A DNA stretch of 64,000 nt from Mytilus edulis (lineage: Eukaryota; Mollusca; Bivalvia; Mytilida; Mytilidae): the NCBI RefSeq assembly GCF_963676685.1, contig NC_092345.1, positions 78,681,592 to 78,745,591 of the forward strand. The letters are read 5' to 3'. A program made the translations under genes and the position numbers. Shown here one piece after another: positions 23,423-34,594 of this stretch (the first letter of the stretch is position 1; every line of letters starts with the position of its first letter). The notes beneath the pieces are model-generated. The model was not told the origin of the DNA, ran no database searches, and saw only the letters and a list, made by a program, of their open reading frames with translations.

Positions 23423-26400
23423 CTGAAAGTTTATAAAATCATTATTTTGATGTTATGTTTAATATTACAATAGATGTATGTTTCATAATAATTCGTAATT
23501 TTGAGTGATTGAAAGCCTCGAAATTTCGAGGCATGGGGCTTCTAATACAACTTTTCAAAAATGCATGGGAAACTTAATGGAAAAAAAATGCTATGAATCG
23601 CAAGTTCATGATCGTAGCAAAGTATAAGAATTGAATGCTTCTATTTGCAATTTTATTAGGGTATAAAAATGTAAATCGTTGAATTTAGCGAAACACTTAA
23701 CATACATTGCTGGCAAATCTTTGAAGATACACTTTACAATTCAATGTATTTTCTTACTTGTCTTGGTTCGATTTGGAGGATCGTTGTCGTAATAACTATA
23801 TTGCTCTATTTCATCATACCAATCTTTTGTCACCTCCTTCCCTGTTTAAAAAGATATAACGTTACATGCATTACATTCGATATACACTGTCACCTATGAA
23901 AGTTGAAAATAAAAGCAAAAACAGTTGTAATATACTTAGGATGTCATAATGTTGAATAACAGTTATGGACGTTCGCTGCTCTAGTTTTTACCTCTTTTTT
24001 TTTTGCCAGATATTCGGAAGTCCTCTGGTTTTATCCAGGTAGTGCCATTAAAAAACATTGCTAATTACCCCCTACTTTTCTTTCCATGATTTGATTACAT
24101 TTAGTTGAACATTTCACTTTGAAAATTTTGTTAAATTCTTGTTATTTTTCAGGGTTTTGAAAAAAAAGAAAAGAGGTGCCAATGAAAAATGTACGAAAAA
24201 TCGAGAAAATTTATTTCCAGCCAAATTTAATTTCTTTATTTATATACAAGTGTGGACACAGATGAGTGTGGATATTATGTTTGAATGTTTGACAGTGTTT
24301 TATGATAAATGTAGTTCTATGATTTTCCTATATGTGTTATTAACTGTGTTGCACGATGACAACCAACCGGAGCATTAGGAATATTGTTTATTTTATATTT
24401 AGTTTAGTTTTTATGTTCAAGACAGGCATGGAAGAGACACTAATTGCATTAGTTACCAAATGATTATGATAGAATATGTTCCACATCTTTGATTTTGGAT
24501 ACATTTTATAGCTAGGACAGCAACACATAATAGGTTCAATTTTTCGTGATTTTTTTTAAATTGGGAGATGATATCTGAGAACATGATATAAGGAGCCTGT
24601 AATTATGTGGTTGTCGTTTGTTTATGCGTTACATATTCGTTTTTTCTTAATTTTTTGTACATAAATAAGCCTGTTATTTTTCTCCTTTGAATTGTTTCAC
24701 ATTGTCATTTTGAGACCTTTTATAGCCGACTATGCTGCATTAGCTTTGCTCATTGTTGAAGGTTGTGTGGCGACCTGTAATTGTTAATTTCTATGTCATT
24801 TTGGTTTGTTGTGGAGAATTGTCTCATTGGCAATCATATCACATCTTTTTTTATATGTATTTGCTAACTATTTGTATGGTTCTATTTATATATACTGAGT
24901 TCCAATGAAAACGCAACACTTGGTTTTTCAAAAATAAAATTTATATTAGAAATCATGATCTTTCAAAATGAATTGTTCTTGAAAATTAACAATTCTAACA
25001 ATAGATCGATATCAAACATAAATGTTTCATTGTCATCTTTCGGGCGCAATAGATAAACGAAACATCCAATGTCGAATCATCAAATCACAGTCCTAACAAA
25101 AAACGTACAACCCTGTTGTGCAGCGCAATCTCGACAGCGCCGTGGAATTGATCATCCCGGACGTTTAATGTGATCTCGAGGAATGTTATTCCACTTGTCC
25201 CGCAAAGCAAACTCAAGCTGACTTTTTGATATTGGTGGTGGTTTTCATTTATATACTATCAATTCATAGCAGTCTTTTAAAAAGCTTGTTATTTTAAAAC
25301 AGGGTAGCAAATATCCTAAAAACTGTTTTGTCTAAAATAGCGTTTGCATTTTTCTGCTTAGAGTTTGTACCAGATTTAGAGTAGCCTTCCAATCATCCAA
25401 TGAAATTAGTCTTTATTCATCGTATAACTTCCTGTTTGACATTTCCTACTAAGAGTATATCGTATTGATCAAAAAAGGTAATTTCACCCACAACAAACAT
25501 GTTACGTATGATTATGGTGTTATTTATTATGTGATTATTATTTACAAGAATAAAAAGTACAGGTCTATATGGTGGCTCACCTGGTTTATTCATTGTTACC
25601 TTATTTGTACCGTTATAATCACATTCATCACACTTATTTACATCATTATTTGAACGAACCTTTGACTTGAATCCTTTCGCAATGTTGAACGTATTAAGTA
25701 CACAAAGTAGTCAACAACAACAAATCCAAATTTTTTTCTAGAAAAAATTTCTTTTTAAAATTGTCGAAAAGTCCCAGAGGAGCGGATAAACAAATGATTT
25801 TTTCCAGTGTGTAATAAGAAACGCAGCCACCAAGTAATTAACAAAACATAGTTCAAACTAGCCTAGAGGAAGAATGACTGTTTGTGATAATATAAAGAGT
25901 AAGAGAACATGCGATGGGTTTAGCTCATTGTTAAAGGCCGTATGGTGAATTGTATCGTTAACTTTAACATCATGTTGTCTCTTGGGGTGAGTTGTGTCAT
26001 TTGCAATCATACCCCAATTTTTATATATGGCACGGCGTTGAGACATAATACGATACTAGAAAACATGCAAAAAGCTGTCGTTGGCTCTTTAAATTTTGAT
26101 CAGGTGAGCAGCAATGTCTTTTTCGTTCAGTATCAATGAAAGTTCAACGACATCTATTCTATTTCGATAACTAAAAAACATTTGGTTTACAGTTGTGTAG
26201 ACAAGATTACCCAAGCAAAAAATAAAGACACATGTTGATAGTAAAAGTTAGGAATTAGATGTAAATCAACCGAACAACGTAGCTATATTTAATTTTAGAA
26301 ATGTACCAACTAAAATTTCGCAACAAAGATTACAATAGAAAATTGATTGTTTATTCAACATCATTGTTATTTCTTTACTGAAGTCCTTGTGTCTGTAATG

Positions 26401-26964
26401 TCTATATTTAGATGATAAATATATGTACCTTCAAGACTGAACTAAAATTTCTTTAAATTTCTGCCCTCCTAGCCATGTTAATCATCGACGGCGACGAGTG
26501 AGTACAATCTTTTCATATAACTAATTTATTATTTAGATAAAATGTAGACGTTTAAAATAATTAGGAAAGAGGTCGGTGGAGCATTTGGCAGACCTAATAA
26601 CTCTATGTTGTTTTAATTTTGGTACCCAGTACAATGAATGAAGATTCAATTCTCCATTTTTGGTTGAAACTCCAAAGAAGAGTACAGTTCTTTATATCAT
26701 ACCTCCATATTCTTTGACGGATGCTGGTAAATTACGTTCTGCTATATTTTCACCAATATGCTCTCCTGAACAGTACATACCACTTCTATGTACTTTTGTT
26801 TTAGTCTTTAAATAAAGTGCATGATTTTGGGCGTACATGCTGAGATCTTTAGAATATTTCAAAGGTGGTGCATTGTGTAGCTTTCTGACTTTGTTATGCG
26901 CACGCAGAGCGATATCTTTCCAGTCATCCTTCTTGATTTCCGGAACACTTGGTTTTCCTCCCAT
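23190..26964 (-). CDS. CAP-domain (GLIPR2/GAPR-1-like) protein 1, three exons
   Basis: Predicted 192-residue intracellular CAP superfamily protein. Exons 26964-26703, 23841-23758 and 23422-23190 join in phase 1 at both introns and total 579 nt. An in-frame TGA lies 24 nt before the ATG. There is no signal peptide; the start MGGKPSV fits an N-myristoylation site (G2, S6), as in vertebrate GLIPR2, which is myristoylated and Golgi-associated. CAP blocks: AHNKVRKLHNAPPLKYS, a His in KVHRSG, GEHIGENIAE, KDWYDEIEQY, and FTQLIWKDTKEVGFG with KRVIVVACYKPVGNVKG. The second tetrad histidine (GHFT) is replaced by RNFT. The tail is longer than GAPR-1's and acidic (ESDDDDNI). The paralog at 34413-44688 has the same exon structure. 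Confidence 0.88.
23758..23841 (-). CDS. CAP protein 1, exon 2
   Basis: Encodes KEVTKDWYDEIEQYSYYDND through PPNRTKT. Acceptor TTTAAACAG, donor GTAAGA, phase 1 at both ends. Confidence 0.88.
24660..24862 (+). repeat. Dispersed repeat ending TTGTCTCATTGGCAATCATA
   Basis: Blocks: TTTTATAGCCGACTATG, CTTTGCTCATTGTTGAAGG, GTCATTTTGGT and CTCATTGGCAATCATATCAC. A second plus-strand copy is at 44785-44975, and a longer minus-strand copy at 41335-41720. Lies in CAP gene 1 intron 1. Recognised as a very common mussel repeat. Confidence 0.75.
24885..25235 (-). pseudogene. Tc1-like DNA transposon remnant
   Basis: On the minus strand 25070-25225 reads EFALRDKWNNIPRDHIKRPG, a stop, then SIPRRCRDCAAQQG. 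This matches the C-terminal pattern of Tc1-type transposases (W-x2-IP near the end, then SMxRRC). About 100 bases further on, AGTTCCAATGAAAACGCAAC (about 24898-24917) next to a TATATA flank looks like the terminal repeat. The rest of the transposase is missing. Lies in CAP gene 1 intron 1. Confidence 0.5.
26703..26964 (-). CDS. CAP protein 1, exon 1
   Basis: Residues 1 to part of 88: the myristoylation-type start and the first half of the CAP domain to SVKEYGG. Donor GTATGA, phase 1. Confidence 0.88.
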
Positions 26965-27957
26965 ATCTCGAAGATGGACTATTAGTCATTACCATTGTGG
27001 CTTTTGTGTAGTCTGTATAAGAAAGTTGATAACATGTCTTTTTACAACCGTTTTTTAAAAGTAATTGCGTGATATTATCAAAAAGATATTTTTTTATCTA
27101 TCAAAACCGAAAAAATGAAATGTAGGTAAGATTTTAAAAAAATGAACAAATTCATATATAAGTTCAGAGATTGAAATTTGAAATCATAATTTATTATAGT
27201 TCTTATTTTTGAATGAATTTATACAGTGAATATCGAAAACATTTTGAAAGCTTGCATTCATGTTTGATATTCAACGTTAACATAATGGAAAGTCTTTATA
27301 AATTTATAAATTGAAAGTTCAACTGTAAATCTGTATATTCTATGAAGAATAATTTGTGCGTCATACACATTAAAAAAAATATTACATTTAAATGTTTCAC
27401 GAGTATACTGAAAAATGATAGAAAACAGGAATAAACGTACCTTACACATTACCGGTGAAGCAACAATGTAAACTATAACTATGTAAGGTAAACATTTAGT
27501 CGTTTCTAATGAAGATTTGGTCAAGGTTTATGTTTTGTCAAAAACAGTCCAAGTGAAACTATTTCGCTTGTTACCTAATCTTCCTATATAGATCAAATAT
27601 CATTTAAAGAACAATATATGTAGAGTAATCAATGTTAGAAAGGTTTAATTAGATTAACGTAGATGTACAAATGACGTGTGTGTTTGAAATATGTTTGGTC
27701 AGTATACAATTTGGTTGTATTTATTTGATAAAATTTACCAAAACAAACCGTTTTTGATCGTACTTTACTTGATTTTCAGTCTTCAAATAATTCTTATAGA
27801 ACAATTTTGTATGAAGTTATATTAGAGTTGATTTAAAGTGCAGTATGTAAAATTTATATTTTAAACAACGCTTGTGATCTTATGACATTCGTTCTTTAAA
27901 TTTGAACAAATTATTTACATATGTATTAGTACGTACTATATCCAGGACATAATGTAC

Positions 27958-28134
27958 AAACTTTGAAGAACTCATCTCTAACATCAACCCAACAATGTTA
28001 CAACTGTAAATTTGCTTTCGTAAATTTTTGGTTCTTTCCTCGCCGGGATTCGAACCCATGCTACTGTGATATCGTGACACCAAATCGCCTGCACTGCAAC
28101 CGTCCCGCTAGACCACACGACCACCTGGGCTCTA
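27958..28134 (-). mobile_element. tRNA-derived SINE
   Basis: On the minus strand it begins with a tRNA-like head with an A-box (TGGTCTAGCGGG) and a B-box (GGGTTCGAATCCC). This is followed by a tRNA-unrelated body, with GAGGAAAGAACCAAAAATTT and AACATTGTTGGGTTGATGTT, which I recognise from mussel sequence. It is not a functional tRNA, because the fold is interrupted and followed directly by the body. Confidence 0.65.
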
Positions 28135-28449
28135 CAATAATAAAGCTTTCAGTGGTCGTGTGTTACCTTTCCTCGTCAGTTTTAATCTAGCGGCGTACTA
28201 CAGTACATAATATATAAAGCATGAAGATGTTATTGTTACAGATCAGCTAAATTATCTATAGTAAAGGACCCACAAATTAATGTAAGATACAGTCACAGAA
28301 AATAATTATACTCATAAGTACGTCTGAGTCAGTGACAACTCTACAACAGATGTATATATATAAACAGGAATCGTTGAGAGATAGCAATGAAACTATGCAC
28401 ATTTATTATATCGAATGTGTTAATACATGTGTACTTATATTTGTACTCC

Positions 28450-29240
28450 TGGGGCCTGGTTTTCGAAAACATCTTATGACTAAGACATGTCTTATGATGG
28501 TCTTAGGACATGTCATAGTCGTACGATATGTTTTCGAAAGTGTCCCAAGTTACGATTTGTCATAACTTTTGTCGTAAACTTGAGACCCCTCGCGACATGA
28601 CTTATGATGGTCATATGATTGTCAACTAAAATTTTAGTTACTTTTTATGTATAATTTCATGTTCATTGCAATAAAAATATTAGTTGTGTTTCTCAGTTAG
28701 CTAAATAGTAAAGTTGTTTTTTTCTCAACTACGTTAATTAAAATTTCGTTAAGCGGGTACTCGAGGTACCGAATCTAAAAGTTATTCACAGTTAAATAAC
28801 AATGCATGTATGATAATACACGAAAACGTGTATGATAATACACGAAAGCGAAGTTCAAGATTTATTATATATCACAAACTAAATTTAAACAAATTATCAA
28901 CTCATATTTCAATTCCTTTTTGTATAAAATTTCATGTTTATTATAATGAAATAAATAAAATATTCGTAAATATTAAGAATGGTAATAATTAATATGTTCA
29001 TACATTTGTGTATTGTTTCATTTTCATTTTAATGTTTATCACTTTTTAATCATTATTTAAAATAATAGAACATAATGTTCACTTATGACAGACATAAGAG
29101 CATCATAGCTATGACTCTCTTAAGACAGCTTTGATTTACATCCTATGACATATCATATGATAGTCATAAGATGATCATAAAATATGTCCTAAGATATATC
29201 TTATGACATATCTTATGATACTTTCGAAAACCAGGCCACA
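28450..29240. mobile_element. MITE-like element with GGCCTGGTTTTCGAAA inverted ends
   Basis: The left end at about 28453 reads GGCCTGGTTTTCGAAAACAT. The right end at 29221-29237 is its reverse complement (TTTCGAAAACCAGGCC). Both ends continue inward into CTTATGACTAAGACATG-type repeats in opposite orientation (28480-28620 and 29085-29220). The AT-rich middle has no coding frame; a short tandem of GTATGATAATACACGAAA lies at 28808-28850. Family unknown. Confidence 0.65.
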
Positions 29241-29929
29241 GATATTCTGCTGTAAATAAACAATGACAGTTCATTCATGTAGTGCGCCCGAGCTGTGTTC
29301 TTTGAAATGTTCATTAGAAGCTTTTAACACCTTCAAAATCATATTTGAAAACCAAGGTTGCGTAGATAATTTCAGAAATAAATATATAAAGGGATATGGA
29401 TTGTTTGTACACAGCGGTATTAACATAAAATGACTGCAACTTTCTCAGTCAATTTAACTCTGCTGCATTAAATACTAAAGCCATTCAAAAGTATATTCAT
29501 AATTCAGCTATATATCAAATTTCATGCTTAATTACCATTATAGTAAACATTAGCCGACAAAAGCGCCTGAATCAATCTAATGTCAAGATCATAAAAACAA
29601 GACATTTTTTATATGATTCACTTTCATACATATTGTTACATAAATCATATAATAAATCCAACTACATGAGCACTTTATACTTATCATTTACACAAGAGTT
29701 ATTTACGTTTAGTCAAACCTAATCTTGGAAAATATTAATAATAAAATAACATCAATATATTTGTTTAGTAAATAAAGTCCGCTTATTTCAATATCAATTT
29801 TCCTACGTTTTAAGAATAATTGAATAGATACATATGACCGGTTGATTATGGAAATTAAATAAGTATTTCTTGTTATTTCAATCTACTTTCGATTAAACAG
29901 ACACAGAAATGGGTAGAGCATTGATTCAA

Positions 29930-30150
29930 GATAAAAAGACCCAATGCACTATGTTTTCAATCCTTGCTACATTGTTTGCATTGTCATCACTAAAACCGCA
30001 ATATTTTACAGTAGGCACCATCATTTTATATATATTTGTAAATATAATGTTTCTCGTATAAACATAATACTAGCGGTTATGTCTTATCCAACTGTTTTTG
30101 TAATGTTGTTAAAAGAACTTAACACACCATTGGAAATAGACTGCCAGTGG
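29930..30150 (+). repeat. Local duplication, copy 1
   Basis: Similar along its length to 32575-32790: shared blocks include CTATGTTTT, ACTAAAACC, CAATATTTTACAGT/CAACATTTTACAGT and TATCCAACT/TATCCAACC, with substitutions and small indels. Non-coding. Confidence 0.5.
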
Positions 30151-31464
30151 GAAAACAAATAGAGACTTGACCACTTTTCTTGGGTTTAAAATATCCAAAA
30201 CTTGTAAAACATGTCCCAGTGAGTTAAGACGCCGATATGACGTCTCGGTCAACTTATACGTGGCGGTGACTGTTAAACTTATGTATCGTCAATTTAAGCC
30301 TCTCTTCCTCATAACTCCGTTGGAACAGGTTTTTGAAGCAAAAACAACCTCCCGCTAATAAAATCCGTATAGAATGAACACACACGATCGTACCCTATCA
30401 ATTAAGATATGTAAACGCCATAGGAAGGTGCATAGGGTATGTTTGTAAGCACTTTTGATATGGTCATAATTAAAAATTAACTGTTTACACAATTTAAAGT
30501 TTTTCGAAATAATAGGGATTTTCAATTCCAGGAAAAGCTGTATTCAACTAAAACTATCGGAATTTGTTATCTTCAGTGATCTTCAACTGCTTACTTTCTT
30601 TTATCCTTTTAACTTCTTTTGATACAAGCGTCATTGAAGATACCTTTGAAGACGAAAATCGGTTCTGGCTTATACAATTTCAAGTCTGGTATCTGTGGTG
30701 AGTTTATTTCGTTTCTCAAATAAACGTTTGAAGTGGTCTAACATTGTTTATATTGGGGACCTTTTAGTTTTGGTAGTTTTATTAATCAATCGGATACATG
30801 AGTCATGATGAGAGCCAAACACTTACTGTACTATTGTAAATATAAAGTCGGGTATGTGTGGTTGAATTGGTGTATTGTATTGTCTAGAATTGAAGATTCC
30901 TGTTATCCCGTTTGTTTACTATCATATTCCGAACGAACGATTTTTCATCAGAACTAAGACGATTGTGAATTGTAGTTATATGGTCTACCATACTGGCAGC
31001 GAATTGCAATATAACTGATATGTGTGAATGAATCCTGACTCAAGTGTTTGTAACTGGGAAGTTCTAGTCCATCGTTAAATGTTGATGAGTGTGTGCTTTG
31101 CTGTGATCATGATACATGCTAGATCAAGGATCGCAAATATTTTGCATTAAAGTCGCAGTCGATGAAAGTGTTGGCTTGGTCTATTTGAATGCTACAGCTG
31201 TCTGAAGGTTTTCAGAAAAGTTGTTAAATAGGAAAACCAAAGCAAGCAGATAAAAGAATAGGTAGTTTTCAAGCAATGTTCAAGCTAAGTTCATTTCAAT
31301 TATTTTTAAGGTGTATTGTTTCAACAATATCCACTAGTGTAAGCTTTAGTGTCATGATATAAGATACGTTCCTTCTTCATGTCGCCAATGAGAGTCGAGC
31401 ATTATGATACATCTGAAAGATAATTGCAAGTTTATTTAAAGATTAAATTCTCCAACTTGACTTT

Positions 31465-31780
31465 TGTCTGTTGTGTAAAAGAGGGACGAAAGATACCAAA
31501 GGGACAGTCAAACTCATAAATCTAAATCAAACTGACAACGCCATGGCTAAAAATGAAAAAGACAGAAAAACAATAGTGAACATGACACAACATAGAAAAC
31601 TAAAGAATAAACAACACGAACCCCACCAAAAACTAGGGGTGATCTCAGGTGCTCCGGAAGGGTAAGCAGATCCTGCTCCACATGTGGCACCCGTCGTGTT
31701 GCTTATGTGATTACAAAATTTTAATCCGGTAAATAGTCTAATTCGGTAGGTCACATTCATGAAAAGGAAGGGAATTGTAG
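31465..31780 (-). repeat. 3' end of a retroelement (common mussel repeat)
   Basis: Read on the minus strand, this follows directly from the reverse-transcriptase pseudogene at 31781-32400. It contains CTTACCCTTCCGGAGCACCT, then TTTTTGGTGGGGTTCGTG, and ends near GTCCCTTTGGTATCTTTCGT. A second copy without the coding part lies at 45835-46145 (plus). The contiguity suggests that this abundant repeat is the 3' tail of the element. Confidence 0.6.
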
Positions 31781-32400
31781 TTACGACGTAAGGAACATAT
31801 CCGATATCATTTGTGAAACGGTTATTCCATAACGGTCAACCAACTCGTGATGGCGTCCGTAAAATTTACGAAGGGATGATTTCAACTTCACCATTTGGAA
31901 CTCTTGGTTTAAAAGCTTTCTTGTGAGCAATAACACTCTATCAAGAAAATCATGATAGGAAATACAAGCACGGGAATATCGTATCAATTGGGAGATATAT
32001 ACCCCGTATGCAGGTGCTGCTGGAATGTTGCTACTTAGAAATGGAAAGTTCACAATTGGAAAGCTGAAATCATCTCTTTTGTCGTAAAGTTTTGTTTTCA
32101 ACCGACCCTCATTGTCAATTTCTAGATGTAAGTCAAGATATGAAGCCGACTTAACTGTATCTGTAGTATCCTTTATCTCTAGTTCGATGGGATAGATGCA
32201 TTCCACATAGTCACAAAATTTTGAATTGTTTAGTGAAAGAACATCATCTATATAGCGGAAAGTAGCGTTAAAGGATATTGCTAACTTCTTATCTTTCTTC
32301 CTAAGAAGTTTCTGCATGAAGTCAGCCTCATAATAATAAAGAAACAAGTCGGCAAGTAGAGGTTTGACTCAATTTCCCATATTTGATATTAACGTATAGT
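31781..32400 (-). pseudogene. Reverse-transcriptase fragment (YIDD type)
   Basis: An open frame of about 188 codons contains FRYIDDVLSLN (catalytic YIDD, residues 32-35 of the frame), KSASYLDLHLEID, FPFLSSNIPAAPAYGVYISQ and LKSSLRKFYGRHHELV. This is the palm-to-thumb part of a reverse transcriptase of a family widespread in invertebrates; assignment (Penelope-like or another non-LTR group) is uncertain. Upstream, the conserved MGxNxAPLLADLFL block is hit by a TGA at 32369-32371 (MGN, stop, VKPLLADLFL), and sequence before about 32400 is unrelated. It is therefore a truncated dead copy. It runs into the repeat at 31465-31780. Confidence 0.7.
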
Positions 32401-32574
32401 TTACAAAAGTACAAAAGAAACAATTTACAATCTAGACTAGTTTTTCTTGCAAATTTCAGATTTGAGGCCATCTGATTAAAACTCCAGAGGTCCATCGAAA
32501 ACTGCCGATGGTCATATCATCTAATATAGTATTCCTGAATATCTGAATATACAATATATTGTATCGTTGCAAGT

Positions 32575-32790
32575 TAAAAAAAACCAATGAACTATGTTTT
32601 GTGTCCTTGCTATATTGTTGGCATAGTTGGTACTAAAACCACAACATTTTACAGTTTGCATCACCATCTTATCTGCAAATATAAGGTTTCTTGTAAAAGT
32701 ATTAGACTATCGGTTACTTCCTATCCAACCTTTTTTTAATGTCGTTAATAGAACTAATCACAGCATTGGGAATATATGTACATTGTCGGA
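32575..32790 (+). repeat. Local duplication, copy 2
   Basis: Partner of 29930-30150. The two copies are about 2.6 kb apart with the reverse-transcriptase pseudogene between them. Confidence 0.5.
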
Positions 32791-34412
32791 AAATTTAAAA
32801 ATGTATTTGTATGAGATTTAGATAGAGGACGAAAAAAGAGGCTCGCCGAGCTTTTCCCATCTTTCGTAGTGAGTTCAAATAAATTTTGTATTATCCGAAA
32901 TTGTTTTTAACGTGCAATTTACCCCCGGTACTTATGCATTAATTGTTTGAATCCAAATCTTTGCCTTTGAATTTTCGAGAAAAAAAATTCGACATATTTG
33001 AAACGCGGACCACGAAGAGGACCCCAGAATGAACAGTTCCCCAGAGAGAAATATCAATATAACCACTTGATCAACATGTTTCTCGCATGGGAGCAGGTAA
33101 ATGTAAAAATAAAGCAACAACAGTTAGCTAATTGCAGGATAAACACGAATAGACAGACAGACGGACGTGCAATCGTATGATGATGGTTTGTCTAGGTCCG
33201 TTTAATTCTATCTCAAAGATCAATGATATGGAAATCATCGTATAACATATACTACAATAATTTTTGTGGGCTAAATCAGACAAAGAAATTATTCTTCCTT
33301 TTGGCTACCTTGGTTTACTTTTCAATGTTGACATTCTTTTCTTTCTAATTACAGAGCATGCTTAACCCATGCATCAATAATATCAAGTTAAGGGTTAAGT
33401 TAAACGTCACATGGATACGGATTCAAATGTATTGAATTATTGACTTGTAATACATTTCTTGAAAATAATACAATAGGAATGCATTCATAAAGGTTATTGT
33501 GACCAAATTGAACAAAAACTACATGTTTACAACGAATTATTATTACAATATTTCGTTCTTAATAATTTTGAAACAAAAAAGTCATTACGTTTTGTCTATG
33601 ACGTAAATAAAGCTCTTTTAAGGTTTTTATTATTCTGTATGTTAAACACGTCTCTCATACCCTCTCTTTTTTCGCCCAACGCTTTTTTTGTGCACATAAG
33701 AATTGATAACTCATTTTGTGCCGAATTTTCAATTATATATAGTATAGTCGGGTTGGAACTATGTTGTGATTTAGGAGCATTCGATGGACATTCTTTTCTT
33801 TTTGCTGCTACAAGATAGGCTGGGTTTTCTTTCCTTCTTTAATCAAATTTTTGAATTTAAAAACAATGACACATAAATTCATTATTTTATTTAGCAGTCA
33901 ATTAGCAGCATATGAAAGCATTTCCAAAAAAACAATCACCAAGCCTATAATTAATATAATATATATATTACATTTCATTTAACCTTATATAATCTGAAAA
34001 GTGAACGCACCGTTGGTGATTCTCAATAAATGAAAATCAATGTGTGAATACACCTACTAGTAATTTATCACAATCCAACATCGTACGACTTGTGCACGTT
34101 GCATAGTTGTGTTCGTCGTCTTTAAGTATTCGATCAATAGTTGAATTTCTTCATTCATTTATTTTAACAACTTACATGTATATAGATCTGGTTCAATTTC
34201 AGACTTTTCATATGGCAATCTTTAACAAATCTCGACAGGGGTTTATGTAAGTTAGATACTGCTGTGGAAGCATTTGACGAAAAGTTCGGGAACCATTTCG
34301 ATACATGTTAGTATACTATTCTAGAACAACAAATGTAGTTCAAAACTTCAAAATGCTGATAAGAACCTTTCAAGAAATGAAATTTTATAAATAGTTCTAG
34401 AGTTCCTCACAG

Positions 34413-34594
34413 TTAACAACAAGAACAACAACCCGATTTTTGAAGTGGTGGTAAAACATTTTGTTGATATTGTCCTTTTATGTTTCCTGCTGGTCTGTAA
34501 CAGCCTACAACTATTACACGGTTTTTAGCTTTAACTTTACCGAATCCGACTTCTCTGCTATTCTTCCATAAAAGTTGTGTGAAGTGTGTGAAAT
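34413..34594 (-). CDS. CAP protein 2, exon 3 (terminal)
   Basis: Encodes NFTHFTQLLWKNSREVGFG through QQNVLPPLQKSGCCSCC and TAA at 34413-34415. Acceptor GAAATAG. Confidence 0.87.

Larger units (their letters stand above)
26965..34412. other. Intergenic DNA between the two CAP genes
   Basis: No host gene supported. It holds a tRNA-derived SINE (27958-28134), a MITE-like element (28450-29240), a local duplication (29930-30150 with 32575-32790), a reverse-transcriptase pseudogene with its 3' end (31465-32400), and otherwise AT-rich DNA. 33000-34412 shows nothing I can name. Confidence 0.4.

Noticed and set aside
28040-28134. Functional tRNA gene on the minus strand
   Set aside because: The tRNA-like head is interrupted and attached to a repeated SINE body with an AACATTGTTGGGTTGATG tail.
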